Assembly: GCF_937616625.2 (NCBI RefSeq)
Contig: NC_065570.1
Location: forward strand, 70,211,665-70,275,664
DNA: 64,000 bases
DNA from: Mercurialis annua
Taxonomy: Eukaryota; Streptophyta; Magnoliopsida; Malpighiales; Euphorbiaceae
Direction of reading: 5' to 3'
Part shown: one piece after another, positions 24,669 through 35,624 of the stretch
Position numbering within the stretch: the first letter of the stretch is position 1
Layout of the letters: every line of letters begins with the position of its first letter
Notes under the pieces: model-generated
Seen by the model: only the letters and a program-made list of their open reading frames with translations
Databases searched by the model: none
What the model was told of the DNA's origin: nothing
Made by a program: the position numbers and the translations under genes

Positions 24669-26347
24669 TGATAAGTTGGTTGATGCCCTTGATTGTCAAA
24701 CAGCTGACCGAATTCTATCATTTGATCATTAGCATTCATTTCATTCTATCTAGAAAAAATGAGCCGAATTTCAAGGTAGGATTAAGTGTATCCATCGATA
24801 AGTATCTTTATAGATTACTAAATTTATCAATAGATATATATTTGAGACCTAACACATGTCTCGATCAACAAGAGAATTATGCTTTCAATTGATATGCTAA
24901 GAATATTTAGGACATAATAATTTAGACGAAATAAATTTATTGATTTATAATTATAATTTATTTGCCAAATGTATCATAACATTAAATTTTATCAGTTTAA
25001 TATATATATATATATATTTTTTTAAGAAACTCGGACTTAATATTGATAAAATAAAGGCTAAATCATCCAAAAATTACTCCCCATTTTTTACTTTTTTTAT
25101 TTATATTCTCCCCTTTTAAAATCCTCAATTTTAACATATTTCTCAAATTTCAGTTTAACTATAGCTATTTATTTAAATTAGAGCGGAGAATGGTTCAAAT
25201 ATACTCTATATATTTCTTCACATTTTAATTTTTTATGGTAAAAATGCAGATTGGAATAATATAAAGCAGATATATATGAATTTAATATTGATGAAATGAA
25301 AGGGATGCATGTTTTGATAAAATTAAAATTACAAAAACTCAAACTCTATAAATGAAAGTATAAATATATTTTTGCATTGGTGACAAGTTGTATTTGTATA
25401 CACGTATTAACGCAAAAATATACTTTTAATAAAAATAAAAAATATAGAGATTCAATCTGTAAAAATACAGAAATTTAATGTTAAAAAAGAATTACATACA
25501 TGAACCCAAACTGAGTAATGTCTTATAGATTTTTCCTTCGAATTCCTTTACTCCTTTTAACACAAACGAAGAAAATAAGTGAAATCCGTTATCCTTTCCT
25601 ATATTGTTAAAAAATGATTATTTTTTTACTTGTGCTTTTAATTTAAATGAATTTTATAAAATTTAGTTAGAAATAAAAATAAAGATGTTTGATATACTTA
25701 AAATATTCTTTTTTTTTCAAATACTTAAAATATTCTTAATTTTTATAGAATTAGTCATACTTGTGACAAAAAATTATAAACTAAATTGATTATCTGTAAA
25801 TAAAATAATAGAAAAAAAGTATTTAAAAAGAGAACTTAATTGACTGCACTAAATCTCACCTTCTATAATTATGATAAAATTATAATATAAATTTTCGTCA
25901 AGTAAACGAAATTACATAATGTATGTTGTAACGAAGGCAATATAATATGCATGTACAGTACTGGAAATAAGTTATTGAAAAAAAAGCAGACAATGATCTT
26001 AAATGAATGGTTGAGATCAACCCCAAAGCTCAGCAAAAAACCTATAAAAATTCTACACTTGTTATAAAAAATTAAAATGATAGGTACGTTAGATAACTCC
26101 AAGGTCAAATTTAATGTCAACATCAGTGTCTTACAGAAGAAAAATAATTTTATAAAAACAAAATCTGATGCAAATCTTATAATTATATAGAGATTAGAGC
26201 TGGAATTTAATTAAGTGAAGCTACATCTTATCCAATTATAAACTTGTGTTTAGACTGCCATTGGATCAAACTCTTTGTTTCTTGCAAGTCTAAACAATAT
26301 ATTACTGTATATATTGAGACAGAGAGAAAAACAAGAAGAAAGTTTAG

Positions 26348-29336
26348 ATGAAGAGGAAAAGAGAAATGGAGAAAGAATCAGAGTTAAAATCCGGCATTGA
26401 AGAGCTGAGCTTGTTGATTCAGCTTAAGAGTATTCATGAGACTGATGATGGTGCTTATTTACCAACAAGGCCTTTTTTATATCTCTGCAATTTGCTTATT
26501 CAGCTTCTTGGTCAGTTTTTTTTCTTCTATTATTATATCAACTTTTTATATAGTTTCAGTCTGAGCATGATTGATGAATTTGTTGGCTTTCTGTGTTTTG
26601 TTATGAAGATAAAATAGGCCCGACAATGGCGGTTCTCAGACAAGACATCTACCAAAATGTTCAGGTAAAGAGTTGATGAAAATTCCAAAGCTGAGTTTTT
26701 ATCTTTTTTCATCACTCAGTTTCTTGACTTTTGTTTCTGTTTTATGACTTAAACACCCTCGCATGACATTGCTTTTTTGCCTCCATTCTCTTGATCAGAC
26801 TGGACTTTTTTGTCATCTGTCATTTGATAGTAATCACTTCCAAACTCGACATCTTACCATCCTGAAAACGACCCGTATTTTGTCATATTATATGCTAAAT
26901 AATTGAACATTTGGTTTGTTTGTTATGTTGTCCACAGAGATTAGAGATGCAATGTGATTCTGATCCATCTTTATATTCAAATTTAGTTGAGATTTTGAAG
27001 AAAGAGTATACTGATGGCAATGCAAGAACGGGTGCAAGCTCTAGTAAAGCCTTTGTTTGGCTTACCAGGTACCAGACATGCCTCTAACTTTAGTTTATAC
27101 TGCCTTTCATATTAAATAAACAAAATTTCATTGTTAATTAGCAGTGAATTAATCCGGTTAAGGGATCCAGCGTACCAATTTTTATTTTATGTTTTAATAA
27201 TTTGGTTCCAAAACCTCAATTCTTTTTAAAATGGTATCAAAAAAAATTATCCTTTATTAACCCCAAGCGCATATGAGTTGATAAGGCGCTCTTCTAATTT
27301 AAGTGAGGTTACGGGTTTGAATCATACTCACGTATGCAGCCGTTTAAAACTTGGGGCCTGAGTTTTGCCTTCCGAAAGGGACCTACCCGGCTCGACTGGA
27401 AATTAGTCTAGATGTGTAAGATTTAAGATGTCGTTTTATAGTTGGAATCCGTTCAGGACATCTCATACTCAAACAAAAGAAATTATCTTTTATTTCAAAT
27501 CGAAGAAGACGCCATGTCAGATGGCGACTGACATGACCATTGACACGGTAGTATATTCAAAGAATATTCTTAATTCGGTTACCATATCAAATTAAAAAGT
27601 AATCTGAAATCAAAATTAAATTTTGGGTACTATTGAAATATATAGGCTTATCCTCAGAAAACACCCCAACTTTTAGCCTCAATTCGTTTGCACCCTTATT
27701 TTGTAAAATCTCTAATTTTGTCCAAATTTTCACCTTTTGTCTTTCAATTGCACCCTTAAAGTACTTTATTTTTAATCCATATTCTAAATAATCCTCAATA
27801 TTTTCCCTAAAAAATATTTCAAAAACTACTAAATATCACATCAACTTTTATTCAACCTTATCGTTTTAGTTGCGCAAAATTAATTTTTTTAACAAAAACA
27901 AAAAAATCAATGAAAAATCGTGGTATTCTTGAAGGAAGAACAATCCCGATCTGGAATAGCCCAGATCTGGGATGTTCTTCCTTCAAGAACAGCCTCGGGG
28001 TTGTTCTTCTCAAGGAAGAACAGCTAGGGCTGTTGAAGAACACCCTGGGCTGTTGTTCTTCCTTGAGCCACCGTCAGATTTTTTTTTTAAATTAAATTTA
28101 AATTGAAAATAATATAAAATTTAATTAAATTAATTTTGCGGTGAGATATGGTTCGATTTAAAATTTAAATTTAATTTTATATTTTAAAAAGTAATTTTTA
28201 AATTTTTTATTGATTTATATTTAGTACGAAATTTATTAACTTTTAAAATTTTAGTGAATGTGGATTTTTTGTTTAAATTTTAACATCGGGGACCATCTAA
28301 AATATGGATTAAAATATAAAGTATTGATTTGAATTTTTTTAGTGAAAAGAGATCAATTTAGTACTTTAAGGATGCAATTGAAAAACAAAAAGTGGAATTG
28401 AAGATTTTCCAAGATGAGGGTGCAAACAAATTAGGGCTAAAAGGTGAGGGTTTTTTTTAGAGGATAAGCCAACTATATATATGGAGAAAGTTCGATACCG
28501 CTCGTTCACCATATTAGATCGAAAAATGATAAGCTACCATTGCCTGAAATAAAAATAGAAATCTTGGTACCATTTCAATTCAAAATAAAGTTTTGACTAA
28601 ATTGAAACATATGGCAAAAGTTTGACACTACTTAGATTTTAATCCATTAATTATCACATCCTTTGTGTTTTGCCCTTCTTCAATTATTGTGTTATTGTGC
28701 TTTTAATTTACTTTTGTTTCCTCAGATCATTGGATTTTACAGCTGCTTTATTACAAAGATTAGTGATGGATCCTGGTGAGGAAATGGAGCAAGCGGTGGA
28801 AGATTGTTACAGTATCACCTTAAAGCCATGGCATGGATGGATTTCATACGCTGCGTTTAAAGTATTGTTACTATTTTATTAAATTAGCATTACACTAATT
28901 TAGCTTAAATTTTGAATTAATTAGATACTTTGTATTGCAGATAGCTCTTAAATTAATTCCTGATACCAAAACCTTACTTAATCTCCTTAAGCCAAAAGAT
29001 GAAACCTGTGATGAACTTGCACAAGATGTGGAAACATTTCTTTCGTTACTTGCACCAATTCTTGAAGAGAATCACTCCGTTATAGTAAGCCCCTGAGCTA
29101 TACCGAACGGAAATTTATCTAGTCTTACGTTTCAGAAATGAAACTGCTTCTGCAACTCTGAAACACTATATTTACAAGATTACTCTTGTAAAAATACCGT
29201 TTCACCCGCTTTCAGTTTCGTATTTTTCAATCAGCGTTTCCGTATTATAAATTCATCGCTGTCTTTTAGTTTGTTGATTAACTGTTTCCAATTTTTGCAG
29301 ACACATTACAGGTTGGATAAAATGAAGTCTACTTAA
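26348..29336 (+). CDS. GLTP: Glycolipid transfer protein (GLTP-fold)
   Basis: Six exons, 26348-26510, 26609-26664, 26938-27068, 28726-28861, 28941-29084 and 29301-29336, give 221 residues. All introns are GT-AG. The residues that bind the sugar headgroup in characterised GLTPs are present: Asp67, Asn71 and Arg74 (in RQDIYQNVQR), Trp114 (in VWLTRSLDF) and His153 (in PWHGWIS). The product should move glycosphingolipids between membranes in the cytosol. It resembles the Arabidopsis GLTP2 type more than ACD11, judging from the MKRKR start and the HYRLDKMKST end. Reading on past exon 5 gives a stop three codons later, so retention of the last intron would replace the C-terminus. Intron 3 (1.66 kb) holds a SINE and an 826-base foldback element. 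The start at 26348 is the first ATG; a second lies at 26366. Confidence 0.93.
27259..27479 (+). mobile_element. tRNA-derived SINE in GLTP intron 3
   Basis: A 221-base copy of the same SINE family as 22499-22729, in the same orientation as the host gene. It has A-box-like GCATATGAGTTGATAAGG and B-box-like GGGTTTGAATCA. Flanking direct repeats of 15 bases, AAATTATCCTTTATT (27244-27258) and AAATTATCTTTTATT (27480-27494), differ at one position. It lies wholly within the intron and does not touch the splice sites. Confidence 0.85.
27645..28470. repeat. 826-bp long-TIR foldback element in GLTP intron 3
   Basis: The ends are complementary: GGCTTATCCTCAGAAAACAC at 27645 and ...TTTAGAGGATAAGCC at 28470. 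Arms extend about 120 bases (ACTTTTAGCC, GCACCCTTATTTTG, CAATTGCACCCTTAAAGTAC and their complements). The core at 27929-28070 contains two further nested palindromes built on GAAGGAAGAACA and TGTTCTTCCTTC. Related elements with the same CCTTTTAGCC and CACCCT/CACCTT phrases lie at 34961 and 35625. The superfamily is not resolved because no clean target duplication was found. Confidence 0.75.
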
Positions 29337-29639
29337 AGAAGGCAAAAAACGTGTAGAAACTTCTTCTCACAAATATCACAATCCTGAAGATGACTTTTAG
29401 TTCTTCTTTTATAATAGATTACCTAAAACCTCATTTTCTTTCCATGTAAATATGACTTTTTGGTGTGAAATGAGCTAAGTTTCTTTTCTTCAAGCATCTA
29501 ATGGATATATTAATGTTCATATTTAACAAGCCTACATATTCTTGAAAGTTTTGAGCTTAAAAAATGTCAAGAATTTGCAATTCTTGACCAAACAGTTACA
29601 CTTAGCATTCAGAATCTGTAATCTCTGTTCCTTTCACTT
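29337..29639. other. Short gap between convergent GLTP and GH9 genes
   Basis: Only 303 bases separate the two stop codons, so the 3' UTRs of the plus-strand GLTP gene and the minus-strand GH9 gene must be short or overlap. No other feature is visible here. Confidence 0.7.
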
Positions 29640-32600
29640 TCAAGGAGAATCAATCTTTTGAAAAATTCCATTTGGGTCTATGCCTAAACTAAAGACATTT
29701 GAGTCATGAAGGGCCACAAGTGCTGCAACTAGACCTGCATTGCTAGCTAGACTTGGTTGAGTGAACCGTGGTTGATCTCTTTCGTTGAGGAAATTTTCAA
29801 AGTTATCCGGTCCTGAAACCATGGCACCATAGAGGATATTAGGGTTTTGATCTTTAGACTGCAACCATCTTTCTCCCTCTTGACAACTGTAGCTTCGACC
29901 GTCCCACGGGATCGAGGCAGCCCGGTGATGAACATGGGTCGGATAATGGTTTCCGAACCCAACCATGTAGCTCATTTTTCTAGGATTATCTCCTAAAATA
30001 TAATTTACCTGAAAAATGAAATGGAGTTGAAAAAATAATAGGAACAATGCCAGGACCTCTGTGGTAGCACGAAAATGGAAATATCCAAACGGAAACAACT
30101 ATAGAGTTTTAGAGTTTCAAAAACATTTTACAGAAATGAAATGCCAAAACATAAGAATGGAGAAATTTTTATGTAACATAGAAGAATATCTAAGGGTAAT
30201 TGATTCTGACCATCACTATTTTTTCAAAAAAATTTATTTTAGTCATTGAAGAATTATTTTTTTCATTTCGATCATTAAACTTTAATCTTTTTTCACCGGG
30301 AGGTATTCTGGCCTCTTTTTGCAAACGTGGCTCTCTTTTATCATTAGAACTTTCCATGTCATTTATTTTTGACAAATCAGCGAGCCATGTCAGCCTAATA
30401 TTTTATTGAATTGTTTCCACCGTGGCCATTCACTGATCATTAACCCTTCCACAAAATAATGGGTTAATTTTTTTTTCTTTTTTGACATTTAATCTTCTTC
30501 CTTTCCTCATCGGCTCATCTCGTTAACCCTAGTATAATTCCTTCTTCACTTCAAACCAGCGAGCAGTAGCAGTAAAGTGAATTTGACGATTTACTGTCAC
30601 CAAAGGGCGCGAGGTCGTCGTCTACCATTGAAGGAAAGGAAGATTTGCGACATGGAAGCATCAATTGAAGCCATGGTTTTCGCTGGCTCCATCGTGTTAG
30701 TGGAATAAGAGGCCCCAAATATTGTAAGTTGTTGCTAATTTTGTGGTTTATAAACCTGTTATTAGTTTTTGCGGTAAATTAGGGCTAAGTTAAAAATTAG
30801 GAAGGTTATTAAGGAGATTAAAGAAGAATTATAAATGTTTCATCACCTGGGTTTTTGTTTTTGAAAATTAGGGTTCTTTGAAAATTAGGAATTGGGGAAC
30901 AAATTTGCCCGTTATTCAACTTTGTACAGTGGGACACTGTGGAATTAAATATTAGGCAGACATGATTTGCTGATCTGTCAAAAATAAATGACATGGAAAG
31001 TTCTGATGATAAAAGAGAGCCACGTTTACAAAAAGAGGCCAGAATACCTCCCTATGAAAAAAAATTGAAGTTTAATGATTGAAATGAAAATAAAAATTCT
31101 TCAATGACTGAAATGAAATTTTCTGAAAGTATAGTGATGGTCAGGATCAATTACCCGAATATCTAATGTTCAATATTTTGTTGCATTATGCTATACCTGA
31201 GACCTGGCGAAATTTCTCAACATTTCAAGGGAAAAGTCATCAGAATTGCATTTGATTCCTGATCTTAGTTGAAGTTCAAGATAGTCACTATATAGTTTAG
31301 AGAGGAAAGATGCTGTTGCAGCAAACTTGATCGGTCCATCATGATCATCAGGATTTAAGAGTATTAGTCCACCTGAATCAAGAAATTGATTACACAGGAC
31401 ATCATAAAAAAATAAAAGGAAACTTTGCTTGGTCATGGAATTTCAATTCTATATATACCTGATGTTCGATCAAATGATTCCTGCGAAAGATAAGAACAGA
31501 TGAGTAAATTTGTGGCATTTGATGAAGATCCTAATCCTTCTCCAAACGGAAAACCCAGATCGCGAAAGTATAGAATTCTCGCCATCAGAATCTGCATATT
31601 GATTGCTCAATCAATAGTATCCATACACACCTATTATAATTCTGATACAAAATTTTGTTTTGTTTTAAGAGTTTACCAGATTAGCAGTAAGCTTGTTGTT
31701 CCAAGAGAAAATTCCTTTCTCAGACATTGTTTCCTCTTCCTCTGCTGCTCGAAAATGATCCATAGCATACTGTAGATAAGAATTATTCCCAGTAGCAAAG
31801 AACAACCAAGTTCCTCCCCAGAGCAGTTCATCTTTGAAACCCGATGAGCTATAAAACATTCTTGCCTGTCCTCCACAAGTTTCAGAACTCGTATAAGTTC
31901 CTTGTCCATGATCCATATCATTCTTAGTTGAAGCCTTAAACAAAATCTCGGCTGTTTCGACTAGTTGTTTCGAGTAAGCATTATCTTCTTCAAACACTAT
32001 TGATGCTGCTGATAATGCTGCCACGATTTCTCCTGCTAGATCAGAAGCTGTGCTATTACAAGATGAAACAGGCCTTGTATAGCTCATATCTTCAGGTCTT
32101 TGCCAGCAATTTCTATCATTATCACCTCCAACCTATACTTTCAACATAGAATTAATGATTCATTAACTTTCCAATTAAGGCCACTTAAGAATATTATAAA
32201 GGCAAAATGACTTAATATATCCAAAACTATAACGAATTTGGTAAATATATATGACTAAAAAAAATTGTAAGTTTGAACAGCAGCTTTATTATATTCGAAC
32301 AACAAATAAAAAAGATGAAGATTCTAACTTATAAAAATAAACTTTATTTTAGTCCCTGACCTTATTTTATAGTAAATTAGTCCATAACTGGAGAAAATTT
32401 CATAGAAATCATGAATTTTCTTTCTAAAATATATGTTACAGTTAAACTATTCATCTTTTTCATTTAGTGTTTGAATATAATAGAATCAAAATGTAAAATT
32501 ATCATGAAACTTGGATGTAAACGTATCTTGCCTGAGAATATATTGTAATGGAATCTGAACTCGAATTTGGTGGAACAAAAACCTGAAGCAAATAATCACT

Positions 32601-33295
32601 TCCCCACCTGATAATGTCCTTAACATGATCAAGTTCACCTATTTCAGAATATTTCTGATGATACTCGATCACAGTCCAACTTAAGAGGGTAATGGTGTAA
32701 GCCGTTGTGAAACTGAACTTGATATTATTGCCAGAATCATAGAAGCCACCCACAAGGCCACCAGGTACAGAGTCTCCATCCTGCAATCCCGAATCTCCTC
32801 TGAATTTCACAGGACTATTGCTGGGATAATTTCCAGCTGCATAAGCAAACATTTTAATGAATCATATCAACCTGAAAATAATTTGGTACGGAAACTTTAG
32901 TAATGCAATTTTGGTCAGTTGAGCTAAAAAGAAAATAAAGCACAGAAAACATTACATTTCTGGGCGTCAAAGAACAAGAGAGCCTGGCTCAGAGCAAGTG
33001 TCAGATTCTTGGACCTTCCATGGCGCTGATTCTTGTGAGGCAAGAAATGTACTAATAAAACGATAGCTACTATGAGCAAAACTACGGTGACTGAAATGCA
33101 AAGAAATCGATTGAAGTACTTTTTATCAGAAATAAGAAGCTCGTATTCGAAAGATTTAGAGTAGGGAGAAGGAAGGGAATCATAGTTAGAGTTGGTTTTC
33201 CATTGGCTAGCTGAAGGAAGAAGCCTTCCTGCTTGGGAAATTGAGTGAACATACTCTACAGGATTATGATTTACACCTGAACTTGAACTTGACAT
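29640..33295 (-). CDS. KORRIGAN-type membrane GH9 protein, predicted catalytically inactive
   Basis: Six exons on the minus strand, 32956-33295, 32532-32836, 31677-32132, 31459-31591, 31197-31372 and 29640-30008, give 592 residues. The protein has a cytosolic N-terminus, one transmembrane helix (about 64-85) and a GH9 domain, the layout of class A (KORRIGAN) endo-1,4-beta-glucanases that act with cellulose synthesis. The fold markers are intact: FRGDSGLQDG, CWQRPEDMSYTRP, FARSQVNYILGDNPRKMSY and HVHHRAASIP. Two catalytic positions are changed. The DAGD motif is DSGN (Asp147-Ser-Gly-Asn150), and the YTEP general acid is FTQP (Gln554). The second GH9 signature also lacks its leading Asp. It is probably a pseudoenzyme or a binding or scaffold paralogue. 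Intron 2 has a GC donor (CAG|GCAAGA at 32532/32531). Intron 5 contains a Mutator-like element. The frame is otherwise intact, so it does not look like a pseudogene. Confidence 0.92.
30194..31157. mobile_element. Mutator-like (MULE) element with 9-bp TSD in GH9 intron 5
   Basis: A 964-base element is flanked by perfect 9-base repeats, AATATCTAA, at 30185-30193 and 31158-31166. Its inverted repeats are about 210 bases at roughly 90 percent identity (left start GGGTAATTGATTCTGACC, right end read back CGGGTAATTGATCCTGACC). A 9-bp duplication with long TIRs is the Mutator signature. The middle (about 30500-30720) is less AT-rich and may be captured host sequence. No transposase is present. Confidence 0.88.
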
Positions 33296-33893
33296 GGATG
33301 TTGAAGTTTTGATTTTGACGGAAAATGGAAATAGAAAGTAGATTAAATTATCAGGTCATCTGTTGCTGCTGTATAAAAATAAGAAGAGAAATGAATTGCA
33401 TGCTGAGGAGAGACTAGGAATATGTTGGTGGAAGGATTAGGAACATCGAAGAATAACAGTTTAACGGATTTTACAATGCAATTCATTTTGTATTTTGTCC
33501 GTATAGGAAACTTCTTACTGCTAGAAGAAACTAAGGGGCCAAAATATTTTTTATATATAATATATAAAATTAAAAATTTAATGAAAATAAGGGAGTCAAT
33601 TGTAATATTTTTCTAAATGACATGACAATATTCTAAAAAAATTACTTAACCGGTTAAAGTTTAGAAAACGAAGAATCTCATAGTATATCTAATCATGCCC
33701 TTCCTTGAATTGAATGAAAAGAAAAGCTCTTACACATATTTTTATTAGTAAAATAACTTTATACATCTATAATTATGATCAAGTTAATTAAAATATTTCT
33801 AGAAAATAATTTCTGCAGTCTGATTCGTCAATTTTATTAATTTTGATAATTACATCTAAATAGTAAATAAAACAATAAAGGTTCTAATAAATA

Positions 33894-34189
33894 CTCCCTC
33901 CGTCCCACTCTAATTGACAAAATATGGAGTTTTTGGTGTCCCATTCTAATTGACAAAACTAACTTAACTATAATTTTTTTCTTTAACTTTCCATCTTTAC
34001 CCTCATTTAAATTTAAACTTTTTATGGAAAAATGGTGAATATTTAATGAGAATTTGACTAACATACTAATAGTATTAATTAGCTCCATTATCAATAGAGG
34101 GGTATAGAAGTAACTATCTATGTCATTTATTAGTTTGTATTGGTTATTGTAATTTAGTTATTTTGTCAATTAGAGTGGAACGGAGGGAG
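33894..34189. mobile_element. Stowaway-type (Tc1/mariner) MITE
   Basis: The ends are CTCCCTCCGTCCCACTCTAA at 33894 and the complement (TTAGAGTGGAACGGAGGGAG) ending at 34189. CTCCCTCCGT is the hallmark of Stowaway MITEs. TA precedes the left end; CA follows the right end, so one TA of the duplication seems mutated. There is also a second internal copy of the CATTCTAATTGACAAAA phrase near 33942. Confidence 0.85.
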
Positions 34190-34960
34190 CAGTTGTTACC
34201 ATAACTTATTTTTCTGATAAATTAGTTCATCGAAGATAAAGTCATTAGATTTAAGAAATTATATAATTAATTTTATGAAATTTGTATGTTATTTTAACTT
34301 ATTTTTATTACTGCAACAAAGCTATGACTTTTTTTTTTCTAAATATAGACTAAATTTATAAAATAACTGAAGGTATTAAATTATATTTCAGTTTTATAGT
34401 TAAACTCTTCGTCTTTTTTATTTTCTGCTTAAATATAATTATTGTGACCTGCAAAATTGACGTACGGGGCTATAATACTTTTACATATAAATTTAATTTT
34501 ATCATAGATCCCTTCCTAGGTTAGAATCTCCCTGGAAGATAAATGTAAAACAAGAAAGTTAGAAGTAACTTAATTAAAGAAATAGGTAGGCTTGCCCTGC
34601 CTGTCTTATGCGTTGGATTGAAAAACTGCGCTAGCTCTCTAGTTCAGCAGTTAATGCTGAACTTCCATAGAAATAATTTGACATAGATTGAATATTAATA
34701 TAGTGTATGGTTGAATTAAATTCTTGATATTCATTTAAACTCTTCTGTTTTTGAGTTTAATATTTTAAAAAGTAAATACATTTATCTATCGAGAAATTCT
34801 TAAATATAATCAATCATATTATAACACAATATTAAAATGATGAAAATAATTAACTTTTTTCACACATTTTATGATATATTGTAATATGATTAGCTACAGA
34901 TGAGGTGGGGGAACATAAAAATTGTTTTTATATATATCTATAATCTTTATTTACTTATAA

Positions 34961-35331
34961 GGTATAATCACCAAAAAGACCCCCACCTTTTAGCTTCTTT
35001 TCAAATGTACTCTGACATTGCAATTTTGTCAGTTGCACCTTAATTCACACCTTTAGTTTTCAATTCCACTCTTAAGTACTAAATTCATGATCTCTTTTTC
35101 ATTTGAAAAAAGTTAAAATAAGTCATCCATTTTTAACTTTTTATATGGAAAAGAGTTCAAACGAGTACTTTATAAGGGTTTTTATGAATTTTTCCCGAGT
35201 GAAAAAAAGTCCAATTTGATTTTGAGGGTGGAATTGAAACCCAAAAATTAGGGTGCAACTGACAAAATTGCAACGTCAGGGTGCAACTGAAAAAGGGGTT
35301 AAAAGGTGAGGGTTTTTTTGATGATTAAGCC
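34961..35331. repeat. Long-TIR foldback element, related to 27645-28470
   Basis: A 371-base near-hairpin. The left arm has CCCCCACCTTTTAGC and TTTTGTCAGTTGCACC, and the right arm has GGTGCAACTGACAAAA and TTAAAAGGTGAGGG. The outer ends read GGTATAATCACC on the left and GGCTTAATCATC on the other strand at the right. TTATAA lies close to both outer edges. Confidence 0.7.
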
Positions 35332-35624
35332 TATTTATAACCATGATAAACCGGGAACATAGAAAATTACCATATTACTCCTTAAATGAGTACTATTTTT
35401 TTTAGTTGGAAAGGGAGAGCGCATATGGAAGGAAGTGAACCCACGATTTAACATATTGTTGTCCCGTTATTATACACTAACATGAATTTCAAAACGGAAA
35501 TGACCGACAGATCAGTACAAAAATAAACTATAACTGTACTAATGACACAATAATACATCACTTAGTTTCATCACAAGGTTACATTTTTTGTCACGGGATA
35601 CTATAGCAAATTTCTCTTAGTTAT

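Larger units (their letters stand above)
15689..26347. other. Gene-poor, transposon-rich intergenic tract
   Basis: About 10.7 kb without a supportable gene. The composition is strongly AT-rich. Items identified are a foldback element (16381-16640), a TTCGTCG-rich remnant (17150-17400), a SINE-like piece (18190-18290), a foldback element (19128-19560), a CACTA element (19819-20415), a SINE (22499-22729), a hAT-like element (23001-23206) and an inverted-repeat element (about 24305-24668). An (AT)n microsatellite lies near 25000-25017. The remaining sequence shows no coding structure I could recognise. The GLTP promoter must lie in the last few hundred bases. Confidence 0.6.

Noticed and set aside
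24668..24892. 74-codon frame
   Set aside because: It starts at the edge of an inverted-repeat element and has no recognisable content.
27858..28095. Two overlapping frames on opposite strands with protein-like text
   Set aside because: They are mirror translations of the nested palindrome in the foldback element.
26348..29336. Calling the GLTP gene ACD11
   Set aside because: The sequence pattern (MKRKR start, RQDIYQNVQR, HYRLDKMKST end) fits the GLTP2-like glycolipid group better than the ceramide-1-phosphate group of ACD11.
30061..30409. Several 60-70 codon frames on both strands
   Set aside because: They are translations of the inverted repeats of the Mutator-like element and the intron around it.
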